Source of the DNA: Cristatella mucedo
Taxonomy: Eukaryota > Bryozoa > Phylactolaemata > Cristatellidae
Direction: 5' to 3'
NCBI GenBank assembly: GCA_009760855.2
Contig: WPIO01000039.1
Span: 969,001 to 1,033,000 of the forward strand
DNA length: 64,000 bases
In this document: in pieces, positions 39,826 through 52,170 of the stretch
How the letters are laid out: each line of letters opens with the position of its first letter
Position numbering within the stretch: the first letter of the stretch is position 1
Notes under the pieces: model-generated
What the model was told of the DNA's origin: nothing
Databases searched by the model: none
The model's input: only the letters and a program-made list of their open reading frames with translations
Made by a program: the position numbers and the translations under genes

Positions 39826-41149
39826 TTTCTTACTCCGCTTACATAAATTGTGTTTGCCTAAGTCAGATCTGCCAAAAAGCAGTGATCAAAATTTTACTGT
39901 GAGTGTAACCTGCTGAAATGACCCATTCTTTTAAATTCTAGTGTCAGTTTTTCAACGGCGCGATCATCACTGCAGATTTTAACAGTGGGGATGTGGACGA
40001 ATGCTTCACACCCTTGCCTTCATAAATGTGCTAGCAGCCACCTGATTCGCCACTGAATATACGTTGTGAGATAACTTAGATCTTTACGAGACCACTTAAA
40101 TAAATTTGCACCACTGTCTTCACTTTTTAGGCATCTAAGCTTCCAGGACAGAGGGGAGTCATTTAGCAATCTCCATTTTAGCTGCTGGGGCTGAGGCAAA
40201 AACCGGCTTGACTGTCCATACTGGCTGACTAGCCAAAGCTGTCATTCAGGGACTTACCCGTGCATTATCCTCGATGGGCCGATCCTAAACTTTTTCGAAG
40301 CCATATAAAAATAGTCTGTCATTGTCACCATAAAACTATATACCATGTATTCATCCTAGAACATATAAGACACGTGGGTTGACTTCTTTTCGATTGCGTT
40401 CAAAGTACTCGCTACTAGCCAGAAACAGCCTGGATCAATGTGCTTCTGATCTCAAGCAGAAATCATTGAATATTAAATACAAATGCTTCAGAATATTCAG
40501 ACAAATGCACGCTTAATTCTTTCAGTATTCTGAGCTTTAATTAAAAGAGTGCATTTACGTTAAATATACTTTAGCTTTGGTTCGGCATTAGACGAGCGTC
40601 TACTTCGTACTGAAAATTGTTGTAGTTAAAAATAGTGAAACTAACTTTATTGCTTGACTTGAAATGAACCCGAATGGATTATTGAACTTAATTTTGCTTT
40701 TTCAATTGCCAATGTGAGTTACAGAAATAGAAATCGTACTGCTGAAGTTCCATCTTGTAATCGGTGTGTACTATTACCGGACAAGAAAATTGAAGTTCTA
40801 GGATAGTGTTGATAGTCCGTCCCTTGCATTGGTCTTTAATATGTCTGTTGATCATCGCTGCAAATTTCTGTTTACTTTCATGGTCTTTCCGATATTATTG
40901 TACGAGGCCTGGCGTAAAGGCAGCCATTTATAGCTCTTGAAATATTGCTGGGGCACAACGGCTAACTCAATTCAAGATAATCCAAAGCTGCCGAACAAAA
41001 CACTCAATTTGAGTTTTTATTTCCGAGTAGAGTCTTTCACACGCAAAGGCTGCCACACTAAGAAGTATGCATGCATATTAAGCTTAGCGGAAAACCTGCT
41101 AATTAACCCTATAGGTTTAAAAAGGAATAGTAGCTAATTCAATAGCCTT
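39826..41149. other. AT-rich spacer
   Basis: Nothing recognised between SINE-A and SINE-B. Confidence 0.6.
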
Positions 41150-41272
41150 TTTGTATAGCGACAGAAGAGTCTTTACGGCTATTACCACCGCTTGCAGTGG
41201 TGGTCAAGGATCGCTCACCACAGGATTCGAACCCACGACCTCGGGTCAAGGTCGTTAAAAGCAACCGCCTTA
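41150..41272 (-). mobile_element. SINE-B: tRNA-like head with its own body
   Basis: On the minus strand: TAAGGCGGTTGCTTTTAACG, a perfect B box GGTTCGAATCC, GTGAGCGATCC, then the body block CACTGCAAGCGGTGGTAATA and GACTCTTCTGTCGCTATAC. The 5' end stops exactly at the L2 tail of the 41.3-44.8 kb element, so one inserted at the edge of the other. Confidence 0.7.
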
Positions 41273-41559
41273 ATAATAATAATAATAATTTACTTGATAA
41301 AGCGCCCTCGGAAAACTTAATCTCATTCTGGCGCTTTACATTGGCTGAAAAAGGAAATGCAAAATGCATGGTAAGTAATATCATGCTTGAAAAACAAACA
41401 AAATGAATACCATGGTTAGGGGGACATGCACAGGGTCAGCATGCAAATGTGGTTAGTGGCAGCATGCACAGTGTCAGCACGCATTAGCACGTGAAGGACG
41501 AATCACAGGGACCCACTAAATACTGTCCTAAATAGGTGTTTTTAAGTTCCTTTTGAATG

Positions 41560-44500
41560 TGGTCAGGTCAGGTGATGTTCTGACGCAGGTCGAGAGGGAG
41601 TTCCAGGCTTTGGAAGCATACGAACTAAATGCACGGTCTCCAAGGGATTTAAGGTTGTATGAGGTATTTCTAGACTGTTGGATTCCGAAAAGCAGGTGGC
41701 ACGATGCTTGGCCTGTTGGGAGAGTATTACGGAGAGATAGGCTGGAGCCATAGAATGAATAGACCTAAAAGTGAGCGACAAAACCTTGAAGTCAATCCGT
41801 TGCTTGACTGGTAGTCAGTGCAGGTCGGCGAGAAGTGGAGTAATGTGGCAACTGCGACGCTCACGACAGACAAGCCTAGCTGCAGAGTTTTGCACCAGCT
41901 GCAATCGCCCGATCGCACATGCTGGTAGGCCAGTAAGCAGTGAGTTGCAGAAGTCGAGACGAGATGTCACAAATGCATGGACCAACTTGGACGTGGTATC
42001 CTTATCTAAACAAGCCCGAATTTTTGCAATGTTATGAAGCTGAAAATAGGCAGATTTGACTGTGGAGCTGATATGGTCGTCTAACGAGAGGTCGCTTTGG
42101 AATATGACACCTAGATTTCAAGAGGATTCGACAGGAGATATGCTGGCAGAGCCAATATTGAGAGACAGCCTTTCCAATCTCTGAATCACACTGGGTTTGC
42201 CCATAACTAGTAAGCTAGTTTCGTCATCGTTTAGTTTTGGAAAATTTGCTGCCATCCATGTGTGGATGTCATTAATACATGCAGCAAGAGAGTTTAGATT
42301 ATTTGAGGTGCTCGAAGGCTGGGAGGGATCAAAGCAAAGGTACAACTGAGTGTCACCCGTATAGAAGTGAAAGCCTAGATTGTGCTTGGCAATAACATCA
42401 GCAAGAGGGAGAGTATGAGCAGTGAAAAGAACCGGACCTAGCACAGAGCCCCTATGTACTCCATATTTTAAAGGTACTTCAGTTGATCTTTGTTCATTCA
42501 CGTCAATACTCTGGAGTCTCCCACTGAGGTAGAACATGAACCACTGCAGAGCAGTGCCAGTGATGCCCATGCGAGATGAGAGGCGCTCTAGAGGAACTTT
42601 GTGATCGATGGTGTCAAAAGCTGCCGAAAGATCGAGCAAAACAAGCAGAGACACTCTACCCACGTCTGCATTCCTAAGTAGGTCGTTGTATACCCTAAGC
42701 AATGCTGACTCTGTGGAGAGATTAGCTCTAAAGCCAGACTGGAACTTACTAGCATGGTGTGAGGTTTCGATATATGAGTTCAGCTGGTCTGCCACGACCC
42801 GTTCCAGTGTCTTTGATAGGAATGGTAGAAGGGAGACTGGGCGGTAGTTGCTCAAGTTCTCTTGGTCTAGTGTTGCTTTCTTGAGAAGAGGCCTGACTAC
42901 GGCTTTTTTGAAAGGTGCTGGGACATGACCTGACGCTAATGACATATTAATGATATTAGTTATGCATGGCAGCAGCAGATCAATGCAACGTAGGAGCAGG
43001 ACAGTGGGAATAGAGTCCAGAGGACTGTCTTCTTTGATTTCGATACGAACATTAGGACTAGATCAGTAGTGACCTGCTTAAATGCAGACATTGAGGTGCA
43101 GCCAGGAACCGAGGAACAGCATTCTAGTTGGGAGGCTGTCATCGCACGGATGCATTCCCTGATCTTGTCTATCTTCTGCACAAAGAATCGAGAGAAGCGA
43201 TCGGCTAGATCATCACAAGGGTCATCAGGTAAGGAGCTAATCTGGGAACGGTTGAGGATATGGTTTATTGTCGACATCAGCATTTTTGGATTGTGCATCT
43301 GTGATTCAACAATGTTTCCATGGAATCTAGACTTGGCCTTTGCTAGGATCGATTGGTGAGACTTACAGTAGTCTTCATATGCCTGTCGATGGACAGTTAG
43401 TCCGGATCTTTTGTATGGTTTTTCAAGCTTTCGTATAGTAGACCTGGCTAGTTTAATGTCAGTGGTAAACCATAGGCCGTCTGGGCAGGGGCGCACAGTG
43501 CGCTTTGTCAGAGGTGCAAACTCGTCGAGCGTGTGAGCTAGTGTCGTGTTGTAGCTATCTACCAATAATGACAGATCGGAGGGAGGACTGAGCAGCAGTG
43601 GCGAAGCAGATATTCTCGCACGGACAGCATCGATGTCAAGGGTCTTGAGGTTTCGCGATTCACAGGTTATTTTAGAGGAGGATGTGGGCACACACTGTAG
43701 ATTGAATGAGATGTGCATGTGGTCAGATAAGCAGGATTTTGTAATAATTGGTAATGACAAAGTGCAGTTGTATGAGAAAATCTGGTCGAGTGTGTGACCC
43801 TTGATGTGGGTAGGGCCATGCACATGAGCCACAAGACACAATGGGTCAGTCAATGCACTAAATTCGGTTGTGAAAGCGTCAGATAAGTTATCAAAGTGAA
43901 CGTTGAAATCACCCATAACGAGGAAAGATCGATTTCTTGCACACAGAATCGAAATGAGATCGGAGAAATCTGAGATAAAGGAGGATTTGGTACCTGGTGG
44001 GTGATAGACTACTGCCACTATCGGTAGCTTGTTTTCGGATGAGACCAAGACAATTGATTCAAAAGACTGCTTCGAGGGTACTGCAAATGGCTTAAAGTTG
44101 AATTTCGAGTGCACAACAATAGCAACTCCACCTCCAGTTTTGATTGATCTTGGTGTGTGAAAGAACGAGAAACCGGATGGAGTAGCGTCTTTAACTGTCG
44201 GGCAGTTTATCGATTTCAGCCAGGTTTCAGAAACCGGATGGAGTAGGGTCTTTAACTGTCGGGCAGTTTATCGATTTCAGCCAGGTTTCAGTTAGGGCGA
44301 GCAGGTCGATACCATTTTCAGAAATGAGGTCGCTTATTACCAGAGGTTTATTGCACGTTGTGCGACGATTCCAAAGGCAAGCCTTAAGTCTGGCCGATGG
44401 AGTTACAACAGGCCTGATGACCACTAAGTTACAGAGATTTACAGTGACGCATGTGGGGGAGCGTGCTGAGCGGTTCGAGACAATGCTAGGAATACCAAAC

Positions 44501-44763
44501 GAGCGGGTACTCAGCTAGCATTTCCTGCCCAACGAGCGGCGTCTGAGCTGGCGGTTCCGGCCACCGCGGCGGCTACCGGGTGCTTTTCTTTTGTTAATGC
44601 ATAGTTCATGAATCTTAGCAACAACATTAATATCTAGGAATGCATTTGATCTACGATGACGAAGCGATAGCAGCTGCTGACGATCATAACTAACAAGCAG
44701 GTTACTAGCCGCCGGTGTAGCTAAGGCTGCCGCCGGCGTGGGAGACCCAGCAGCCCGAAGCAA
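41560..44763 (-). pseudogene. L2 endonuclease/reverse transcriptase ORF, broken
   Basis: Endonuclease motifs are visible in order: LTETWL, GDFNVH, HTLDQIF and SDHMHISF. The reverse transcriptase follows with NYRPVSLLPFLSKTLE, FQSGFRANLSTESAL, LDLSAAFDTIDH, a GSVLGPVLF block and YTGD where the family has Y-x-D-D, so a catalytic Asp is lost. Breaks are: a 61-bp tandem duplication at about 44169-44290 (frameshift), a frameshift near 43020 between endonuclease and reverse transcriptase, TGA at 42118-42120 and TGA at 41815-41817. The element cannot make its own protein in one piece. Confidence 0.85.
44169..44290 (-). repeat. 61-bp tandem duplication inside the L2 endonuclease
   Basis: GAAACCGGATGGAGTAG.GTC through CAGCCAGGTTTCA is repeated with one difference. 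The period of 61 is not a multiple of three, so it shifts the endonuclease frame just after the LTETWL motif. Confidence 0.9.
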
Positions 44764-44780
44764 ATAGCGTTTAGATGTCC

Positions 44781-46044
44781 ATAAGCACGTAATTTCTTAC
44801 TCGCTACTGTCGAATAACAATCACAATAACTGTAAACAGGTCTTAGCTGTATCGTTTCCGTATACGATGTTCGCAAGACCTTACCTAGTCGACCATTCCG
44901 GCTCACCAGCTTAAGTGTGGTTTCCTACTGTATATGGACCACTCTAGCAGCATATTGACGCACCAACGCCGCTAGTCTTCTTTGCACATTTACCTGCTTG
45001 CCTTAGCATGGTAATTGTGTGCTCTGCATGCTTGTGCAAGAGCAGGATACCTTACTGTTCATGAACTAGTGGTGAATGCTTCTCTCCTAGTGAATTGAAA
45101 AGCAGATGAACAGAGAATAAACTCTCCTCCTAGCTATAGAATGGACATTTCTTTTAACATTATTGTTATAGCAACGAATCCGTGTCATTTTTGAGAAAAA
45201 GTATCTTATAATGCAAGCTTAAATAAACTCGATATGCCGTTTATTCCACTGCTTTGAGCTTCTCGCCGTCTACCGCCCGGATGATGCGGATCGGTTTTCC
45301 CCGGCGCCACACAGAGTGACAGTATATTCAAGATACTGAGGGATAGTAAAGCCGATCGCCATCGCAGTCGCACTGCTGCCTGCATTTACATGCTAGCACT
45401 TGTGGAATACTCATTTCAACCGCTGAGAAAAATTGCGTTATACTACATGATTTTGTTTGCCCAATTTAATAAAAATTGCAGGATATAATCAGCTCCCAGG
45501 CTCGGGTGACTGCGGAATCTCTACCTAATAAAGCGAGAAAGTCCGTCCGTCTTTTCCTCCATCCATGGCAAGATGGCGATCGGTACTTCCAGTAGTGACG
45601 TGGAATTAACGTGTAATGCCACTAGTGCTCAGCCTAGCTATTCCCCTGGAAGTGAGCTCTAGTGGAGCTAGAAAGATAGTATTTCGGATAATGGAATGAG
45701 CGCCTGTGCGACTGAACTCACTCTGAAGACGGAACACCGATTAGGTCTTGGGTCTAGAACGCACTTGCACAGTCCAGCTGAGCCATTTTCGAAGCCAGCT
45801 GGGGAAACCACCCATCTGTCCGTTCTTGCTAGTGCTCGCGCTTCGAGATTTTAGTTGGCGCAGATTACTCGGCCGGATTGGAGGATCAGTCAGATGCGAA
45901 GGAAGGAGAGCCCTGGCGAGCTGACCCTGCTGCTGGCGAGATGGGCCTGCTAATGCTGGATGCGTTCCTCAGACAAACATCGAACGATCATGGCCGCCAA
46001 CGGCCCTTATCACCGCTTGGCTCACGCATGCTCCTCCGCTTACG
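44781..46044. other. Upstream flank of the L2 element and spacer
   Basis: The first 100-150 bases may still be L2 5' UTR. The rest shows no feature that I recognise, apart from moderately GC-rich sequence leading into LINE-B. Confidence 0.4.
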
Positions 46045-46515
46045 CTGACCCCAAAGGTACGCCACGGCTTGGCACCTCCGTACCTAGCTGAACTGCTGTA
46101 CCAGTTTCAGCCTCATCGCGCCCTCAGGTCCTGTGTGGATAACAAATTAGCTGCTCCATTCCTCCGCTTAAAGACAGTTGGCGACAGAAGTTTTAGCTCT
46201 ACATGTCCTAGACTGCGACACTCGCTTCCACAATTATTACGCAATGACAGGTACTCTCCTGCTCTCGACTACAGCGCATCCTTTCCAGCCGTCCTAAAAT
46301 ATTACGCTCGTGCTTCTCACTACCTAAACTTCTCTCCAATCCTATGCTTCTCACATTCTGTTTGTTGCGTGCGATGCAGTCTGCTGGCTAACGAATGCTT
46401 ACCAAAAGTCGCTTAGGTTGTGAGCGTGCTATACAGAACTCTTCTACGTAATACTCACATAGTTTTGTGGCTTTGTGGAGCAACAGATGAAAATACATTG
46501 CATTACATTGATGCG
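46045..46515 (+). mobile_element. LINE-B, 5'-truncated copy
   Basis: The C-terminal reading frame is open for 115 codons with LAPPYLAELLYQFQPHRALRS, LRLKTVGDRSFSS and PRLRHSLPQLLRND. This is the conserved end of CR1/L2-group reverse transcriptase proteins, but it differs from the abundant L2 here. The 3' UTR ends with a CATTGCATTACATT tail. It is the best copy of this family in the window. Confidence 0.75.
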
Positions 46516-48754
46516 ACTTGAATACTGCACCGAAGACCAGAAGTACGATGCGAAAGGTTGTCGCTCACCTTTTAATGCATTTGCGAGACTTGAGAAACCC
46601 TTTGACCTCATTTCACTGCTACATCGCTGGCCACATTACCTGCTGGCTTAGCTCTATCTTACTCACGTTGTAGTGCTCACACTTTGCATAGAGCACTGCA
46701 GAAATATACATGTAGAGGTTTCTGGGTCTTCTCTTTTTTCATTGGCTATTCTGGTACACATACCAGAATTTATCTGTGTGACATCAAAGAGTGTGCCTTG
46801 TTAGCACTTTTGTAATAATATATCTTAAGGTTATTGGTTAAGAATTGTTTCTGCGTTCTACCTCTTGACTGCGGAGAAAAAACGTCAGTATACGTGGTCG
46901 TCAGTAATGTGTCTGTAGTTTTACTTTTAATTTTAGTTTTAATTTTAATAAAGTGCTATCCGCTGCCTGTCAGCATTTACAGGTAATGTGGCACGTGACA
47001 AAGTAGCCTCTCACAGCTCAAAACTCTCCAGTAAGAAATTTGTTAAAAGCTTTTTGAGTTGACAACTGTCAACAGTTCATAGACTATGACAAATCCTACA
47101 TCCATTCACAAAGATCTTTTGCGGCTCCTTCAAGTCGGCGTCCTTGGAGATGAATTGAAATTCGGCTTTTAATTTCAGTTGCAGGATTACAGAGAGATTT
47201 TAGTTGGAGCTGTTGTGTCTTAGCATCTGCTCAACTAGTCTGTGTGGTTTTTCTGTTACGGCTCTTTTTAAATATTTCTCCTGCGAAGCAAGCCTCGTAT
47301 GACTGTAGCGATCTCAGCTTCAAGATTAGCTCGCCGCCTTTTAATATTTTAAGGAGACGCCGCTTTCTACATAAGGAGATTCCATAAAAACTAATCTTGG
47401 CTAACGACTTGAGCACATTCTAGTGGTTCGCTCATACGCCACAAAGTGCCAGCGAAACATTTTTCGGAAGCGCTAAACGGTAAAATGGCATCACACCTTT
47501 CATCATGGCAAGGACACACAAGAGACTCCGAACGCGAGAGTCGAGTATTTTTTGGGCGTCGTTGCACTTGCTTTTCAAAGAGTATTCAGAAACAGCTGTT
47601 ATGTCACCAATTACTACTATAACCGACAGTGATGAGGAGCAGAACCCTGATATTCATGCTGCCAAGGCTCGTAGTTTGGCAGGACCAGCTGAAAACTGAA
47701 AGGCTCAGCCAGATTTCAGGCGCAACATATAGGCAGCTACGGACAAGGAGTTTCAATGTGATGCAGCAAATAACTAAGATGCAATGGAGCTTATGAAGTT
47801 CTCAATGGTGGCATAATACTATCCGTGTCAACTTGATAAGCGAATTGTAATCAGGTTATGAATGACTGCGGATTTTCGCAACCGGATGTTTCATCAGATA
47901 AGTCCTCGCTTACGTTTCCAAGGCCGATAAGCTTTCAAGAATGTTAAACAACTAAATAACTGAGTACAGCCATAGCTACCTGGTAGACATAGATAGAGCA
48001 AGCACAGCTGTAGCTACCTGGCACCACCCACAACGAAGAATAAATTAGCAGTCCTGCGACCACTCGAACTTCCACGCGACATGCAAATTCAACAAACTTC
48101 AGCGTTTTTTCGGAGATGTGAGTTTTCAAATAAGTGGCCACATAACTATATAACCGCTTATGGAAGCACATCCTCACCGGCTTAATATATTATAATATAA
48201 GTAAATAAAAACGTTTACTCTGCACGTCCATGACGTAAACACTCTCCTACCCGGCCAACAACAGGGCGGAGGCCGACCAAGCACCTCAATTCCTTAGTTG
48301 CCCCCTTTCCCTAACCTACGATAAGGTTTCTCGATACATAGGGCTCAGCCGAAGCGGTCGGTCGAGCCGCAACTACTCATCTCCTTCAAGCTGGGCGAGG
48401 AGTTTGAAACGCAAGCCGAAGCAGAGCTTGGCGGCACGCCCTACCCAAGGCCAGGTCAGCCGCTGTCTGGCATCGGACCAGTTCCCCATGTGCAGGTGCC
48501 TTCTTTCGTTCAGCTCGCGGTCGGTTTTGCAAAACGCTAAACGCTCTTGTCAAGATCCGGCAGCAGAGCCGAAGCATCGTCCAGTGCATGGGCACGCCCA
48601 CCCACTAACGAGCTGCTTTCGTGGAGACAGGCAGGCTGAGCTCAGAAAATGAATGGCACGGGATTAGGTACGGCCAGGCCTCGATATTGTGAAGTATGTA
48701 CGAGCTAGTGTTTTACTGTGCGTCATAGCGAGTCCTGTACGAATAATGAATTAC
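46516..48754. other. Spacer with a GC-richer patch
   Basis: No gene recognised. The patch 48230-48680 is GC-richer with overlapping open frames on both strands of 70-80 codons, without motifs. Confidence 0.45.
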
Positions 48755-49100
48755 GTGTTCGTTCGTCCGATTAAAGACCCTTGGCAACAGAAGCTTTTGC
48801 TCCGCAGGTCCCAGACTGTGGAACACACTTGCATGATTCTTACACGAATGACAATTACTCTCCTGCTGTCAACTATGGCACACCATTTCCAACGATCCTG
48901 AGCTGCTACTTTCATGCTACTCACTTACCTGACTGCTCTTCAGACTCAGCTATGCTTCTCACTTTCTCTTTGTTGTTCGCAATGAATGCGTACCGAAAGC
49001 GGCTTAGGCTGCGAGTGGGGCAATACGAAACTCTCTTGCGTAACACCAACATAGGCTTTGTGGCATTGTGGAGTTACAGACGGAGATACAAATGGCTGAT
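48755..49100 (+). mobile_element. LINE-B 3' end
   Basis: The stretch shows the same terminal block as at 46.1-46.5 kb, from the TTGGCAACAGAAGCTTTTGC region through AATGCGTACCGAAAGC to GTTACAGACGGAGATAC. The frame is broken by small indels. Confidence 0.7.
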
Positions 49101-49189
49101 TCACGTCCTAGGGCAGGAGTGGCTTCTGGGGTCGCCCATGCGTGTACATAACGTTGCAACTGAATGAAGTTACATACATCATGAACAGC

Positions 49190-49625
49190 ATGTACCTTCA
49201 GTGCGGAATCTGGAGGTCATGCTGGAGGTCATCTTCAAAATGACTTTTCATCATAAGAACACATCATCTGCTTCCGTAAAGTCTGCCTACCTCCAAAACT
49301 AGGAGGTTCGCTGAACCGGAACACCGCGGTCCCCATTCATTCGTAACATTTGGACTAAACTTCCGTAACTTGCTACTTGTGCATCCGCCTGCCTGTACAG
49401 TGAGACTCTTTCAGCTGATGCGTCACTCAGCAGATTAGCTTCTGTGTCACGAACGAGACAAATGCCGCATTGCACCGCTTGTCATCGGTCTGTATAGGCT
49501 CCCTACCAAACAGCATGTCCACTTCAATAAACTTTCCCTCTCCTTGAGGTTACCTCATTCTCTCTATCTCAGGTTGTCTTCTGACTCACGTCCTAATCAG
49601 TCCTCCTGCCAAATCGCCTAGCTAG
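49190..49625 (+). mobile_element. Degenerate LINE C-terminal remnant
   Basis: Readable pieces include VRNLEVMLEVIF, SVKSAYLQN and YRLPTKQHVHFNKLSLSLR, matching the RNLGV, KSAYFQL and LHRLPVK blocks of L2/CR1 LINEs. It follows a LINE-B 3' end by about 100 bases, so the two may be parts of neighbouring or nested insertions. Confidence 0.6.
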
Positions 49626-51684
49626 CCGAGCCATCGGGATATCTCCCTAGCACCTTGTAGTTGGCGAGCGGCTCGCTGTTGCAGTAGATCTACGGGAAAA
49701 AGCAGATTGAAGCTGGCGTCTACTGGCCTATGCAGTACAAGACAGCGATTGTTCCTAGTTAAGAAATGCTTAGCTGTTTTGACAGCCTCAATTTTTTAAA
49801 TGCAGAGGGGCCTTATCGGCTATCAAAGGGACTCCAACCCATAATATGGAAGGCGAAGAGTGAGAAACTTAAATCTGGGCTAGAAACTTCCAGAAACAGC
49901 TCGAAGCTGCGACAACCCCAGGCCAGATTCAGGCAAGCTAACCACTGTGCAGATTTTGGACTCTCGCTGCTTGTCATTTACGAACCGCATCACAGCACTT
50001 CCAATGCACTACGTGCTTGCTAGCGAGAACATCGACGTTATACGTGACTATCTGAATTCGAGCCCGAGCCACACACGAACCACGAGTAAACTACATTGGC
50101 ACGATACTGTGTGCTACTTGCATCCTTAGTTGTGTGTTCTTCCCAATGGGCTCCGTGGAGTTACTGAGGGCCTGTTTGTGTAAGACCACCTCGTCTCTAG
50201 GTGCTAATGCACATGCTAGAAACGAGGAGCACATAATGCGATGTCAAGCTTATTCCCACCGGAACAAGCCTCTCAGACCCTCAGCCGTCGATCTACCGGG
50301 GCTCCCGCACATAGCCTCTATGGAAGCTGCTTAGCCCTCGATACCATACCATTAACGAATATTCATACGAGGCTCGTAGCCAACATTGAAAATGCTAGTT
50401 TAACTGATACACGACAAATGCAAGTTTACGAATCAGCAAAAGTAAACCTCGATTATAACCGTCTCTCGTCGCGGTGACATTACTAACCGTTTGCCTGACA
50501 CGTAATGCAAGACGAATATTATACTTTTTTCAAAGACTCCAGCATTCAAACAAAGACGAAGAGCATTGGATGGCAATGTTGACTAATGGAATCTGTAGGG
50601 TTCCTGTAGGCTAGTGAGGCTGATGACATTACTGATAGCAACTTATCTCTTTGATTCACATACTTGCAATACTTGGTATTAATTGGGTGAAACGGTTAGC
50701 TCTGTGCTGATCCTCTATGAGCCATGATGATTTGTTTGCCGTTGCATATTTTAAAGAACAAATAAAGACCGTCAGAACTCACTAGATACAACGTTTGTAC
50801 AAAAGTAAGTACTTTCGATTTCCTAAAACCTGAGTTTGCGAAATCAGTCTTAAGATTTTGAGACCTATCAAGGCTTCGGATTTTTCATCATCCCCCGATG
50901 GCGAAGGAAAGCTACGAAAGATATTATTGCTCACTGCTCTTCTCTAATTAAATCTTCAGTGACGATTACTAAATAGTGAGTTCTACGAATGAGTGCATTG
51001 TGTAACAACACCACCGGGTTTCTTTAGCCATCAATGTTAAACATGCTTGTTGGAGCACACTGAGGCCTTCTAGCCCTATAAACTCACTTTTTGTGCTGCT
51101 AATGCAGTCTTTTGAAAAGCCGAGCACGATTGACGCTCATGTTTCATTTTTCGAAACGGCAAAGTAGCGTGTCAAATTTTTTTGACGGCAACAGTAAGCT
51201 AAAAATTAGCAAGTAAGATATGGAGCAGTTACCTCAAGTTTGTGCCAGTAAAGAATGAATGGCGGAATATTTTGGAAGAGCTTATCCTCTCCCCCTGCCT
51301 CTGCCACACTCTCCTTTCGGTAGAAAGAGTAACTTATCTTCAATTCACACAATAACACCTCAATCCCCCCAGCAGCTAGTGCATTGTATGATCACATGTA
51401 GCGATCCAAGATTAAAACTATAGACGTACATTGAAGCAGCGCTTTTCAAACTCAAACTGTTCTAAAGCCTAAGTAATAACAATCATTTGGAGCTCACTTG
51501 ACACTAAAAATACAAAAATCAAATTAAGCTTGCTTGTAGGATTATGGACGTGCATTTAGCTGTACGTGGCCTGAATCAGTGAGAGGCTATCATGAAACCC
51601 ATCTCACCTTAGATTCAGCTTCAATTTACAATAAATTTAGTAGGAAAGGTATATTGACAGCGAGGGTGAGAGATAAGGTGGAAG

Positions 51685-51686
<2 letters not shown>
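49626..51686. other. Stretch without visible gene
   Basis: Only short frames. No tails of the known repeat families. Confidence 0.5.
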
Positions 51687-51751
<65 letters not shown>

Positions 51752-51770
51752 GAGAGAGAGGGAAAGAGGG
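51687..51770. repeat. (GA)n microsatellite
   Basis: About 80 bases of GA repeats with two GG interruptions. Confidence 0.95.
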
Positions 51771-51884
51771 ACATTTAGTGCCATTGAGTTTGCTTTAGGG
51801 ATTAAAGTGATTTCGCATGCATCTCAGATTGAGCCGCATTTCATAATTAGGAACCTAAGATGGTAATCTTAAGCCAAACCTAGT

Positions 51885-52170
51885 GATCACTTGTACTAGC
51901 TCTCAACCTATTTAATCGACTTCATGACACACGTCGCTCACTTTTAGGAACCTGCACTCTCTTGCTCCAGCTTATCGGTCTGACGTACGTACTTTTTGGG
52001 AAACGGCTTGTACCACTCACTCTTCTAACTCTGGCTGGTGTGATAGGCTTCTAACCAATCTGAGATTCCTGTTACTAAGCTCTCAATGCCTGGACGTACC
52101 TACCAACTGGCATCCCAATATTCTTTTACTTCAAGACGCATACAAGCACGCTAAAACTGACCAGCCCATG
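51885..52170 (+). mobile_element. LINE C-terminal remnant, paralogue of 53.4-53.9 kb
   Basis: About 280 bases align with 53395-53880 once the LINE-B insertion in the latter is removed. Shared blocks include CACTTGTACTAGCTC, CTATTTAATCGACTTC and CAAGACGCATACAA. The layout fits the end of a LINE reading frame, but no clean motif survives. Confidence 0.6.

Larger units (their letters stand above)
41276..44780 (-). mobile_element. Near full-length L2-type LINE
   Basis: This is the longest retrotransposon in the window. Read on the minus strand it has an N-terminal region with YDRQQLLSLR and an Arg-rich stretch, an APE-type endonuclease, a reverse transcriptase, the C-terminal region, a 3' hairpin (GCGCC...GGGCGC) and a (TAA/ATT)n tail at 41276. 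The hairpin, the tail and the protein motifs fit the L2 clade of the CR1 group. Its 3' tail abuts a SINE-B copy. The exact 5' end is not determined and may extend into about 44900. Confidence 0.85.
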
